Source: an uncultured Collinsella sp. (GTDB lineage Bacteria; Actinomycetota; Coriobacteriia; Coriobacteriales; Coriobacteriaceae). Taken from it: 31,527 nt of DNA. The notes below the pieces were generated by a model. That model had not been told where the DNA came from. It was given only the letters and a program-made list of their open reading frames with translations, and ran no database searches. Within the stretch, counting starts at the first letter, position 1. Each line of letters starts with the position of its first letter. The stretch spans positions 1-31,527 of the forward strand of contig CAUDVX010000018.1 in assembly GCA_958452935.1 (NCBI GenBank). Reading direction: 5' to 3'. This document shows, piece after piece, positions 24,113 to 30,587 of the stretch. A program made the position numbers and the translations under genes.

Positions 24113-24235
24113 GTGCGGATCCGCACCGGCTTCGCCCGCCTGCCGGCGGACTCGCCCGCGGGCTAAAAACGCTCCGCGTTTTCTTTACGCCCGCGCCTCG
24201 ACCGAGGTTCGAATCCGTGCGGTGTTTACGTAAAA
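24113..24235. repeat. truncated 108-bp insert, unit 4
   Basis: Insert sequence from the GTGCGGATCCGCAC palindrome to GAGG (24207) and the T-loop end TTCGAATCCGTGCGG. The first hairpin and the tRNA 3' half are missing; the left edge joins AT-rich sequence upstream of the tRNA-Arg copy 2 promoter. From the palindrome on it matches units 1 and 2 closely. Confidence 0.85.
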
Positions 24236-24260
24236 GAAAAGCCCCCGTTGCCGGAGGCTT
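24236..24260 (-). terminator. terminator of tRNA-Arg copy 3
   Basis: AAGCCTCCG-GCAA-CGGGGGCTT followed by TTCTTTT on the minus strand, 11 bases past the CCA. Confidence 0.85.
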
Positions 24261-24271
24261 TCAATTTCAAT

Positions 24272-24348
24272 TGGTGCGGCGTATAGGATTCGAACCTATG
24301 ACGTTCTGATTCGTAGTCAGACCCTCTATCCAGCTGAGGTAACGCCGC
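24272..24348 (-). tRNA. tRNA-Arg(ACG), copy 3
   Basis: Identical over 77 bases to copies 1 and 2, with encoded CCA. It is the promoter-proximal end of the array on the minus strand. Confidence 0.97.
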
Positions 24349-24360
24349 AGCGCAAGACAT

Positions 24361-24389
24361 ATAAAACCACTTTAGTTCGTTAGAGTCAA
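24361..24389 (-). promoter_or_regulatory. promoter of tRNA-Arg copy 3
   Basis: TTGACT (24384-24389), 17-base spacer, TTTTAT (24361-24366) on the minus strand. The sequence differs from the promoters of copies 1 and 2 outside the -35. Confidence 0.65.
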
Positions 24390-24427
24390 GCAAAATCTCA
24401 AACTTTTTTCGCGCGGGCCGCAATTTG

Positions 24428-24805
24428 TCACGCTGCACCACAAGCATCAGCGCTTCTCGTGCGATCGATTGGCTTTTCGATCACATCGAACCCGGCGCCA
24501 AGCTCCCCCAGAAGCGACCGCACCCGTTGGGCACAGTCGTAATCGGCAAACGAGATGCTCAGCATTCGGGCCACCTGATTAGAAGTTCCAACGCCATAGA
24601 AGTGCTCAAGGACGACAAGCGCCTCATGCGCCACAAACGTCTCGACCACATGCGGCGACTCCTCATAGCACCATTGCGTCAACGGTCCCTCACTCGTCTG
24701 CCGAACTACCAAACCACCCATACCCGACGGCTCGCACGTTACCAGCAGGTGCTCCCCACCCTCATCGCTCTGGAACAAAACAACCCTCTCATCGAACAGC
24801 TCCAT
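24428..24805 (-). CDS. small protein of unknown function
   Basis: A 125-residue soluble, acidic protein that I do not recognise, with no signal peptide or membrane segment. It begins MELFDERVVLFQSDEGGEH and contains MGGLVVRQTSEGP and LEHFYGVGTSNQVARML. AAAGGGG lies about 5 bases before the ATG at 24805; a GTG directly precedes that ATG. A TATGCT -10-like sequence (24838-24843) and an SOS-like palindrome lie upstream. It stands alone between the tRNA-Arg array and serS. The ribosome binding site and own promoter argue that it is real. Confidence 0.65.
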   Translation of the reverse strand: MELFDERVVLFQSDEGGEHLLVTCEPSGMGGLVVRQTSEGPLTQWCYEESPHVVETFVAHEALVVLEHFYGVGTSNQVARMLSISFADYDCAQRVRSLLGELGAGFDVIEKPIDRTRSADACGAA

Positions 24806-24864
24806 CACATCCCCTTTCTCTTGCTCTTAGTTAGCAAAAGCATAGCAGGTAGATGCATGTACAC

Positions 24865-24878
24865 AGAACACCTGTTCG
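24865..24878 (-). promoter_or_regulatory. LexA/SOS-box-like palindrome upstream of the small gene
   Basis: On the minus strand CGAAC-AGGT-GTTCT differs by one base from CGAAC-N4-GTTCG, the LexA/DinR site of Gram-positive bacteria. It sits about where the -35 would be for the TATGCT -10, so binding would repress the gene. Confidence 0.45.
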
Positions 24879-24924
24879 TGTGTTTTCTATCGAGCTGTCC
24901 GCACGGCATGGTATAGCCGTACAC

Positions 24925-24953
24925 AAAAAGGGCGCCCCTAAAAGGAGCGCCCT
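24925..24953 (-). terminator. terminator of serS
   Basis: On the minus strand AGGGCGCTCC pairs with GGGGCGCCCT (one G-T pair) around TTTTA, followed by TTTTTG, 23 bases past the serS stop. Confidence 0.92.
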
Positions 24954-24976
24954 CGCAAATCACCTATGCAGCTAGG

Positions 24977-26260
24977 TTACGCGACCGGCTCGATCTTCTC
25001 GAGGCCGCCCATGTAGGGACGCAGAACCTCGGGGATCGTGATGGTGCCGTCGGCGTTCTGGTAGTTCTCCAGAATGGCAGCCATGGTACGACCAGCCGGC
25101 AGGCCGGAACCGTTAAGGGTGTGCAGGTAGCGCGAACCCTTGAAATTCTCGGAGTCGCGATACTTGATGTTGGCGCGACGGGCCTGGAAGTCGCCGCAAT
25201 TGGAGCAGGAGCTGATCTCCTTGTAGGCGTTGTAGCTCGGCAGCCAAACCTCGATGTCGTAGGTCTGACGGGCAGAGAAGCCCAGGTCGCCGGTGCACAG
25301 GCTAATCACGCGATACGGCAGGCCCAGCTGTTGCAGCAGGTACTCGGCCTCGGCGGTCATGCTCTCGAGCTCCTCGTCGGACTCCTCCGGCTTGGCAAAC
25401 TTGACCATCTCGACTTTGTCGAACTCGTGCTGGCGAATGATGCCGCGGGTGTCGCGACCAGCGGAACCGGCCTCCTCGCGGAAGCAGGGGGTGAAGGCAG
25501 TGTAGCGGCGAGGCAGAGTGTCGGCGTCCAGAACCTCACCGGCATGCAGGTTAGTCAGTACGACCTCGGCGGTAGGGATCAGGAAGTTGTCGCCCGAGAC
25601 GTGATAGGCGTCGTCCTCAAATTTGGGCAGCTGGCCCGTGCCGAACATGGTCTGACGCTTGACGACGATGGGCGGCCACCACTCCTTGAAGCCACGGCTC
25701 GTGTGCGTGTCCAGGAAGAAGTTGATAAGGGCGCGCTCCAGGCGGGCGCCGGCGCCACCGAGAACGGTGAAGCGGCTGCCGGAGAGCTTGTTGCCACGCT
25801 CGAAGTCGAGGATGTCCAAATCGGTGCCCAGATCCCAGTGGGGCTTAAAGTCGAAGTCGAACTCGCGCGGGGTGCCCCAGCGGCGACGCTCGATGTTCTC
25901 GTCCTCGTCCTTACCGTACGGGGTAGCCTCGCACGGAATGTTGGGCAGGTGAGACATGAAGTCGTACTGCTCCTGCTCGAGAGCGGTACGGCGCTCGGCC
26001 AGACCGTCGATCTTCTCGTTGACGGCGCGCACGGCCTCCTTGGCGGCCTCGGCCTCGTCCTTCTTGCCCTCCTTCATCAGGGCGCCAATCTTCTTGGACT
26101 CGGCGTTACGCGTGGCCTGGAGCTCCTCGACCTCGGTGATGACGGCACGACGCTCGTCGTCGAGCTCAAAGAACTTCTCGCGATCCCAAGACGTCTGGCG
26201 ATTTGCCATGGCGGTATCGATGGCATCGGGGTTCTCGCGAACAAACTTGATATCAAGCAT
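24977..26260 (-). CDS. serS: seryl-tRNA synthetase
   Basis: Class II aminoacyl-tRNA synthetase charging tRNA-Ser with serine, 427 residues as usual for bacterial SerRS. The N-terminal tRNA-binding coiled coil spans about 30-100 (DDERRAVITEVEELQATRNAESKKIG). The catalytic core has motif 2 with FREEAGSAGRDTRGIIRQHEFDKVEMV, serine/ATP site residues in TAEVVLTNLHAGE, and motif 3 near the end, LNGSGLPAGRTMAAILENYQ. The ATG at 26260 is preceded by GGAGGA at 5 bases; an upstream frame is not needed. No T-box is visible. It has its own terminator and is divergent from a 57-residue membrane protein gene. Confidence 0.97.
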   Translation of the reverse strand: MLDIKFVRENPDAIDTAMANRQTSWDREKFFELDDERRAVITEVEELQATRNAESKKIGALMKEGKKDEAEAAKEAVRAVNEKIDGLAERRTALEQEQYDFMSHLPNIPCEATPYGKDEDENIERRRWGTPREFDFDFKPHWDLGTDLDILDFERGNKLSGSRFTVLGGAGARLERALINFFLDTHTSRGFKEWWPPIVVKRQTMFGTGQLPKFEDDAYHVSGDNFLIPTAEVVLTNLHAGEVLDADTLPRRYTAFTPCFREEAGSAGRDTRGIIRQHEFDKVEMVKFAKPEESDEELESMTAEAEYLLQQLGLPYRVISLCTGDLGFSARQTYDIEVWLPSYNAYKEISSCSNCGDFQARRANIKYRDSENFKGSRYLHTLNGSGLPAGRTMAAILENYQNADGTITIPEVLRPYMGGLEKIEPVA

Positions 26261-26289
26261 TAGATCCTCCGGCGATATACATTCCATTT

Positions 26290-26328
26290 AGGTTGCAACC
26301 TTGTACATGTATGGGCAAGTATATACTT
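26290..26328. promoter_or_regulatory. divergent promoter region with two perfect 12-bp palindromes
   Basis: AAGTATATACTT (26317-26328) is a perfect palindrome containing TATACT on both strands, so one site can serve as -10 in both directions. For serS, TTGGGT (26342-26347) lies 18 bases upstream on the minus strand. AGGTTGCAACCT (26290-26301) is a second perfect palindrome, possibly an operator. Confidence 0.5.
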
Positions 26329-26371
26329 ATGAGCGTTTACGACCCAACTCAACTACGCAAGAAGGCACCCA

Positions 26372-26545
26372 ATGGACGCAGTTTTTTCCTTTTTGTTTGG
26401 CACCCGCACCGGTTTTGCCATCCTTTTCGCCGGCGGCATCCTGCTATTTGCGATTCTTGCCTTTGTGATGGAGAAGCGCACCCATAAGATGTATGTCGAC
26501 CGCGGCCCCAAGTCCGAGGATGAAGAAGGCAGCTTCTGGGACTAA
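26372..26545 (+). CDS. 57-residue single-helix membrane protein
   Basis: Begins MDAVFSFLFGTRTGFAILF and has one long hydrophobic stretch (about 14-33), then a basic EKRTHK segment and an acidic tail ending EDEEGSFWD. It is predicted as a small inner-membrane protein with a cytoplasmic acidic C-terminus. AAGAAGG precedes the ATG at about 8 bases, and TATACT lies 45 bases upstream. The terminator at 26597-26640 closes the gene. I think similar small proteins occur in other Coriobacteriia (perhaps DUF6724), but that is from memory and unverified. No function is known to me. Confidence 0.75.
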   Translation: MDAVFSFLFGTRTGFAILFAGGILLFAILAFVMEKRTHKMYVDRGPKSEDEEGSFWD

Positions 26546-26549
26546 CCTG

Positions 26550-26696
26550 CCAAAAAGGGACAGGTTTATTTTGGTCGGTTTTATCTGGGCAAACGCAAGC
26601 GCCCCGCAACTGGAATTGAGCCAGTTGCGGGGCGCTTTTTGCTCAATGTACAAAAATGCAGGAAAACCCTGCCAAAATAAACCTGTCCCTTTTTGG
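26550..26696. repeat. 25-bp perfect inverted repeat flanking a terminator (BIME/MITE-like)
   Basis: The sequence at 26550-26574 (CCAAAAAGGGACAGG...TTTTGG) is the exact reverse complement of 26672-26696. Both copies are also preceded by CCTGCCAAAA and followed by TTGGTCGGTTTTA in the same direction, so an inverted core sits in directly repeated flanks. The enclosed 97 bases carry the terminator. Confidence 0.88.
26597..26640 (+). terminator. strong terminator after the 57-residue protein gene
   Basis: A 17-bp perfect stem (AAGCGCCCCGCAACTGG with CCAGTTGCGGGGCGCTT), 7-base loop, followed by TTT on the plus strand. It may also stop minus-strand transcription from proC. Confidence 0.9.
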
Positions 26697-26702
26697 TCGG
26701 TT

Positions 26703-27473
26703 TTACCGGAGGGTTGCGTCGATTGCCTTGATCAGGGCGCTGCGCATGCCGGCGTCCTCGAGCGCAACGACGCCCTTGATGGTGGCACCACCGGGCGAGC
26801 ACACGGCATCCTTCATCGCTGCGGGATGCTGACCGGTTGCAAGCTGCAGCTTTGCCGTACCCAGCACCATCTGGCTCACAATGCGATAGGCATCGGCGCG
26901 CGGGATACCGTGCTTGACGGCCGCGTCGCCCAGGGCCTCGATCGCCATGGCAACAAATGCCGGTGCGCAACCGCCCACGGTACCGCCCACAAACAGCAGA
27001 CTCGAATCGAGCTCGACCACCGTGCCAAGCTTTCCGAGCAGACCGAGCACCGTGGCACGCTGCTCATCGCTAAGCGTGGAAGCCTTCTCGCAAGCGATAA
27101 CGCCCTCGCCCACCGAAACCGGCGTGTTGGGCACCGTCGAGATATGAGCGACACCTGGCAGGACCTGTTCCCACTTGGCGCTATCCCAGGTCCAGGCAAC
27201 CGAAAGGACGACCTTGTCGGCAAGCGCATCCTTGAGCGGGGCGAATACCTTCTCGATCATGTACGGTTTGACCGCAGCGACCACGATATCGGATGCGGCG
27301 ACAACCTCGGCGGCATCGTGGCAGGCAGCCATGCCCCGTGCCTCGCAACGCTCAACCAGAGCATCGTAGCGGCCTGCGCAGGCGCACATGTCGCCCGCGG
27401 CCACGCCGGCGGCAATCCAGCCATCGGCCATAGCGCTCGCCATGTTGCCAAAACCGACAAATCCAATCTTCAT
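26703..27473 (-). CDS. proC: pyrroline-5-carboxylate reductase
   Basis: NAD(P)H-dependent last step of proline synthesis, 256 residues, cytoplasmic. The N-terminal Rossmann motif GFVGFGNMASAM is at 4-15. SDIVVAAVKPY lies near 69-79. The C-terminal dimerisation/substrate domain has the P5CR signature region AVCSPGGATIKGVVALEDAGMRSALIKAI. AAAGGA precedes the ATG at 27473, and the short upstream frame is ignored. It lies 73 bases after rlmH on the same strand and may be cotranscribed with it. Its stop lies 6 bases from the inverted repeat at 26550-26696. Confidence 0.95.
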   Translation of the reverse strand: MKIGFVGFGNMASAMADGWIAAGVAAGDMCACAGRYDALVERCEARGMAACHDAAEVVAASDIVVAAVKPYMIEKVFAPLKDALADKVVLSVAWTWDSAKWEQVLPGVAHISTVPNTPVSVGEGVIACEKASTLSDEQRATVLGLLGKLGTVVELDSSLLFVGGTVGGCAPAFVAMAIEALGDAAVKHGIPRADAYRIVSQMVLGTAKLQLATGQHPAAMKDAVCSPGGATIKGVVALEDAGMRSALIKAIDATLR

Positions 27474-27546
27474 ATCACACAGTCCTTTCAGACACATTCC
27501 TCAAAACGAAAGTCATTGTCCCACGCCATTGTTTCGCATTGCCGAC

Positions 27547-28017
27547 CTACTTGTGATACGGCTCGCCACGGCTAATCTTGCAGGCGCGGTAGATCTGCTC
27601 CAGCAGCACCACGCGCGCCAGGTTGTGCGGCAAGGTAATGCGTCCAAAGCTGAGCATCTCGTCGGCGCGGGCGCGCACGGCATCGCTCACGCCATCCGAT
27701 CCGCCGATTACAAAAGCGATGTCGCTGTTGCCTCGCAGCATGAGGTCATCGAGACGGGTCGAGAGCTCCTCGCTCGAACGCTCCTTGCCCTCGATAGCCA
27801 GCAGAATCACATGTGCCCGCGGTGGCAGGGCAGCAAGAATCGCCGCGCCTTCTTTGTCGCGCGCGGCATCCACACCGCCCGCTTTGGCCGGATCGATATC
27901 GGCAACCTCGCGCATATCTACCTTGGCATAGGCGCCTAGGCGTTTGGTGTATTCGGCGCACGCGTCCTTCCAAAAGCGCTCTTTAAGCTTGCCAACGCAA
28001 ACAACGGTATATTTCAC
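27547..28017 (-). CDS. rlmH: 23S rRNA (pseudouridine-1915-N3)-methyltransferase RlmH
   Basis: SPOUT-class SAM-dependent methyltransferase acting on helix 69 of 23S rRNA in assembled ribosomes. The length of 156 residues is exactly typical. MKYTVVCVGKLKERFW opens the protein, FVIGGSDGVSD forms the SAM-binding knot, and LEQIYRACKISRGEPYHK is the conserved C-terminus. It starts at GTG with AAGGGG upstream that overlaps the stop of the SPFH gene; the gap is 6 bases, so the two are cotranscribed. Confidence 0.96.
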   Translation of the reverse strand: MKYTVVCVGKLKERFWKDACAEYTKRLGAYAKVDMREVADIDPAKAGGVDAARDKEGAAILAALPPRAHVILLAIEGKERSSEELSTRLDDLMLRGNSDIAFVIGGSDGVSDAVRARADEMLSFGRITLPHNLARVVLLEQIYRACKISRGEPYHK

Positions 28018-28023
28018 GCGCGT

Positions 28024-28962
28024 TTACCCCTTCGACTCGTTCTGAACTTTGCCGGCGGTCAACATCTGCTCGAACATCGAGGCCGACTGTGAGAAATCGC
28101 TCGGCAGCACGACCGTCGAGGTTTTGCCCGTGCGAGCGAACTCCGTCATCATCTCGGACCACTGCGTAAACATGAACAGCTGGTTGGCCTCATCGTTGCC
28201 GACGCCCGTCTCCTGGATAATCTCGAGCGAGTCCTTGATGCCCAGAGCGATGGCTTTGCGCTGGTTGGCGATGCCCTCGCCCGCCTTTTCCATTGCCTCA
28301 GCCTCGGCGGTCGCCTCGGTAACGCGCTTGATGCGATCGGCCTCGGCGAGCTCCTGCGCAGCGGCCCGCTTTCGCTGGGCGGCGTTGATGTCGTTCATGG
28401 AGTTCTCGACCTCGGTCGGCAGCGCGATCTTGGTGATAAGTGTCGACACGAGGGTGAAGCCGTAGGCGGCCATCTGCTCGGACACGGTGGCGTTGACGTC
28501 CTTGGCGATATCGTCTTTTTTGGCAAAGACCTCATCGAGCGTGTAGACGGGGATGGAAGAGCGCAGGGCATCGGTGATGAAGTCACGCATTTGGTCGACG
28601 GGCTCCTGCAGCATGTAGTAGCTCTTGTAGATGCCCGAATCTGCCGGGCCGGCGCCCATGTCATAGCTCACGTGGTACTGAGCAGAGACCTCAAGGCCGA
28701 TAGTCACGTTGTCTTGGGTCTTAACGTCGATGCCAAAACCGTTTTTCATGGTGCGCAGACTCACCGTGGCGGCTTTGCGGTCGATCACGGGCACCTTCAT
28801 GTGGAAGCCCGCGTTGACGATGCGGTTGAACTTGCCCAGACGCTCGATGATCACAGCATGCTGCTGTTCAACGACATAGCAGGCGTTGGGGAGCAGTAGC
28901 AACAAAATGATGATGGGGAGTAGAAGGCTCGTAAGGGTAGCGATGATACCGGACAACAGCAT
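28024..28962 (-). CDS. SPFH/band 7 (stomatin-like) membrane protein
   Basis: A 312-residue protein with one N-terminal helix (about 8-25) and a band 7 domain: EQQHAVIIERLGKFNRIVNAGFHMKVPVIDR, then VKTQDNVTIGLEVSAQYHV. A coiled-coil helix rich in Ala/Glu (AAAQELAEADRIKRVTEATAEAEAMEKAGEG) follows. This matches QmcA/HflK-like prokaryotic stomatins, which form ring oligomers in membrane microdomains and often regulate FtsH or NfeD-type partners. No nfeD gene is adjacent. AGAGGAG precedes the ATG. It is the first gene of an SPFH-rlmH(-proC) operon, with a MITE-like element about 75 bases upstream. Confidence 0.92.
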   Translation of the reverse strand: MLLSGIIATLTSLLLPIIILLLLLPNACYVVEQQHAVIIERLGKFNRIVNAGFHMKVPVIDRKAATVSLRTMKNGFGIDVKTQDNVTIGLEVSAQYHVSYDMGAGPADSGIYKSYYMLQEPVDQMRDFITDALRSSIPVYTLDEVFAKKDDIAKDVNATVSEQMAAYGFTLVSTLITKIALPTEVENSMNDINAAQRKRAAAQELAEADRIKRVTEATAEAEAMEKAGEGIANQRKAIALGIKDSLEIIQETGVGNDEANQLFMFTQWSEMMTEFARTGKTSTVVLPSDFSQSASMFEQMLTAGKVQNESKG

Positions 28963-29036
28963 GGTTTCTCCTCTGATAGGTACGCGTTGGGACTAGGATA
29001 CCCGCACGAAGCAGCTGTGTGACACCAACAAGAGGA

Positions 29037-29261
29037 CCCGTGGTCAAAAAAGGCCAAATATGAGTACTGTTACCAGTTTAGTAACAGCGTATTTGGGTCA
29101 AAATCGCCTTTTTGAACCCGAGGTCTATCGAATTTACTTTGTTTTGTCTCAAGATTGGGTCAAATTAGCGTACATCTGTTGCGCAAAATGAGCAAAAATG
29201 GCTTCGTGAAATGTCTCTATTTTCGTGCCAGTACTCATATTTGCCACTTTTTGACCACGGG
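29037..29261. repeat. MITE-like element with 33-bp terminal inverted repeats
   Basis: The left end (29037-29069, CCCGTGGTCAAAAA...TATGAGTACTG) and the right end (29229-29261) are inverted repeats matching at about 30 of 33 positions. The roughly 160 bases between are AT-rich compared with the surroundings, carry no convincing ORF, and contain a GGGTCAAAA/TTTTTGAACCC hairpin. No clear target-site duplication is seen. It fills most of the gene-free stretch 28963-29310. Confidence 0.75.
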
Positions 29262-29314
29262 GGCATCTACCGCGCGAAATCGATAGGTCAAATCTGCCAA
29301 AAACGGCCCGTAAC

Positions 29315-29339
29315 AAAAAAGCTCCCATTGCTGGGAGCT
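29315..29339 (-). terminator. terminator after the chimeric tRNA-Leu unit
   Basis: AGCTCCCA-GCAA-TGGGAGCT perfect 8-bp stem followed by TTTTTTG on the minus strand, 11 bases past the tRNA-Leu 3' half. Confidence 0.85.
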
Positions 29340-29350
29340 CTTTCATTTAA

Positions 29351-29502
29351 TGGTGCGGGCGAAAGGACGTCCGCGTATCCGCTTCGCGGATCCGCACCGG
29401 CTTCGGCCGCCTGACGGCGTCCTCGCCAGCTCGCTAAAAACGCTCCGCGTTTTCTTTACGCTCGCTCCTTCGCAGGTTCAAGTCCCTGCGATGGGCCCAT
29501 AA
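29351..29502. repeat. tRNA-Leu 3' half plus 108-bp insert, unit 5
   Basis: Bases 29351-29368 repeat the tRNA-Leu 3' half (minus strand GTCCTTTCGCCCGCACCA). At the T-loop it joins a 108-bp insert (29369-29476) clearly related to those at the tRNA-Arg locus, sharing GCGGATCCGCACCGGCTTCG, GGCG-TCCT-CGCC and the AAAACGC-TCC-GCGTTTT hairpin. The far end is an inverted T-arm, GCAGG-TTCAAGT-CCCTGC, whose loop matches tRNA-Leu, not tRNA-Arg. Confidence 0.87.
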
Positions 29503-29528
29503 CAAAAAAGCCCCCATTGCTGGGAGCT
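29503..29528 (-). terminator. terminator of tRNA-Leu
   Basis: AGCTCCCA-GCAA-TGGGGGCT (one G-T pair) followed by TTTTTTG on the minus strand, 11 bases past the CCA. Confidence 0.85.
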
Positions 29529-29539
29529 CTTTCATTTAA

Positions 29540-29626
29540 TGGTGCGGGCGAAAGGACTTGAACCTTCATGGGGTTGCCCCCATACGGACCTGAACCGTAC
29601 GCGTCTGCCAATTCCGCCACGCCCGC
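29540..29626 (-). tRNA. tRNA-Leu(CAG)
   Basis: An 87-base class II tRNA with encoded CCA: acceptor GCGGGCG/CGCCCGC, anticodon arm TACGG-TTCAGGT-CCGTA (anticodon CAG), variable arm TGGGGGCAACCCCA, T-arm GAAGG-TTCAAGT-CCTTT. It reads CUG. Confidence 0.97.
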
Positions 29627-29637
29627 GTGCAGGAATT

Positions 29638-29666
29638 AGAATAACGGAGCGCCACCGCGAACGCAA
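29638..29666 (-). promoter_or_regulatory. tRNA-Leu promoter
   Basis: TTGCGT (29661-29666), 17-base spacer, TATTCT (29638-29643) on the minus strand, 11 bases before the tRNA. It lies directly past the tatD stop. Confidence 0.65.
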
Positions 29667-29669
29667 GAA

Positions 29670-30587
29670 CTATTTTTGAAAAAGTTTGCAGGCATTTTCC
29701 CAGCCGGCTCGAGCGATTGCTTCAGCGTCCTCGCCGGTACGATCGACGCGGTCGTTGACCAGCGCGTTTGCCGTGATGGAAATCATTGCAGGCTCGCACT
29801 CAAGACCGCGAATGGGCTCCGGCGCCATATAGGGACAATCCGTCTCGAACAAAATACGGTCGAGCGGAGTTGCCGCGAATGCCTCGCGCACGTCGTCGTT
29901 GCGCTTAAAGGTAGCCGCGCCGCCATAGGCGATGTAACAACCCAAATCCACAAAGCGCTCCATCGTGGCTCGGTCCTCGCCAAAGCAGTGCAGTACGCAA
30001 CCGGCCTGGGGCACACCCACCTCGCGCAGCACGTTGTACGCATCCACATGCGAGGTGCGCTCCTCGTCCGCGTCCTCATGACGCAGGTGCAGCTCTACCG
30101 GCACATCGCGGCGTACGGCAAGCTCCAGCTGCCGCGCCATGCAGTCGATCTGCACGTCGTGGGGCGCCGGCGCAATATCGTCGTCGTAATCCATGTGGTA
30201 GTCCAGACCGATCTCGCCGATGCCAACACACAACGGATCGTCGAGCGCAGTCACAATCTGGGCATGGATATCATCGGTGTAGTCCGGTGCGCCATAGGGG
30301 TGCACGCCGGCGAGATACTTAATCTGCGGAATATCCCGCATCGGCACAATCTCGCGCACCAGCCAGTCACTATAGTCCGTCACGCTACGCTTGTCGGCGA
30401 TGGGGTCGAACATCGTCACCAGCAGGTCGACGCCCGCGGCTTTAGCGCGCACGAGCGTCTCGGGCACTTCTTTGCCCCAGAACGAAAGCAGATGCGCATG
30501 CGTGTCGGCAAGCGGTGCCAAGGGCACGGGACAAGTAACCGTCTTCTTTTTCTTGGTAAACGTCACGCGTTCGACATTAGGCGTCAT
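29670..30587 (-). CDS. tatD: TatD family metal-dependent hydrolase
   Basis: TIM-barrel metal-dependent hydrolase of the TatD (YcfH) family, 305 residues, cytoplasmic; family members show 3'-5' DNA exonuclease or deoxyribonuclease activity. Metal ligands are visible in DTHAHL (28-33), GIGEIGLDYH, VELHLRHEDADE, VLHCFGED and FETDCPYMAPEP. The ATG at 30587 has AGGAG at 8 bases and overlaps the end of rsmA by 11 bases; the longer frame into rsmA is rejected. The tatD-rsmA pairing is common in Gram-positive bacteria. A short insertion around HMDYDDDIAPAPHD after the GEIGLD motif is unusual for the family. Confidence 0.92.
   Translation of the reverse strand: MTPNVERVTFTKKKKTVTCPVPLAPLADTHAHLLSFWGKEVPETLVRAKAAGVDLLVTMFDPIADKRSVTDYSDWLVREIVPMRDIPQIKYLAGVHPYGAPDYTDDIHAQIVTALDDPLCVGIGEIGLDYHMDYDDDIAPAPHDVQIDCMARQLELAVRRDVPVELHLRHEDADEERTSHVDAYNVLREVGVPQAGCVLHCFGEDRATMERFVDLGCYIAYGGAATFKRNDDVREAFAATPLDRILFETDCPYMAPEPIRGLECEPAMISITANALVNDRVDRTGEDAEAIARAGWENACKLFQK

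Noticed and set aside
23066..24348. CRISPR array
   Set aside because: The repeats are about 190 bp, contain tRNA parts and a terminator, and there are no short unique spacers or cas genes.
26261..26371. T-box or other riboswitch leader for serS
   Set aside because: The interval is only 111 bases and has no T-box motif (TGGNACCGCG-type) or antiterminator; the palindromes fit DNA sites better.
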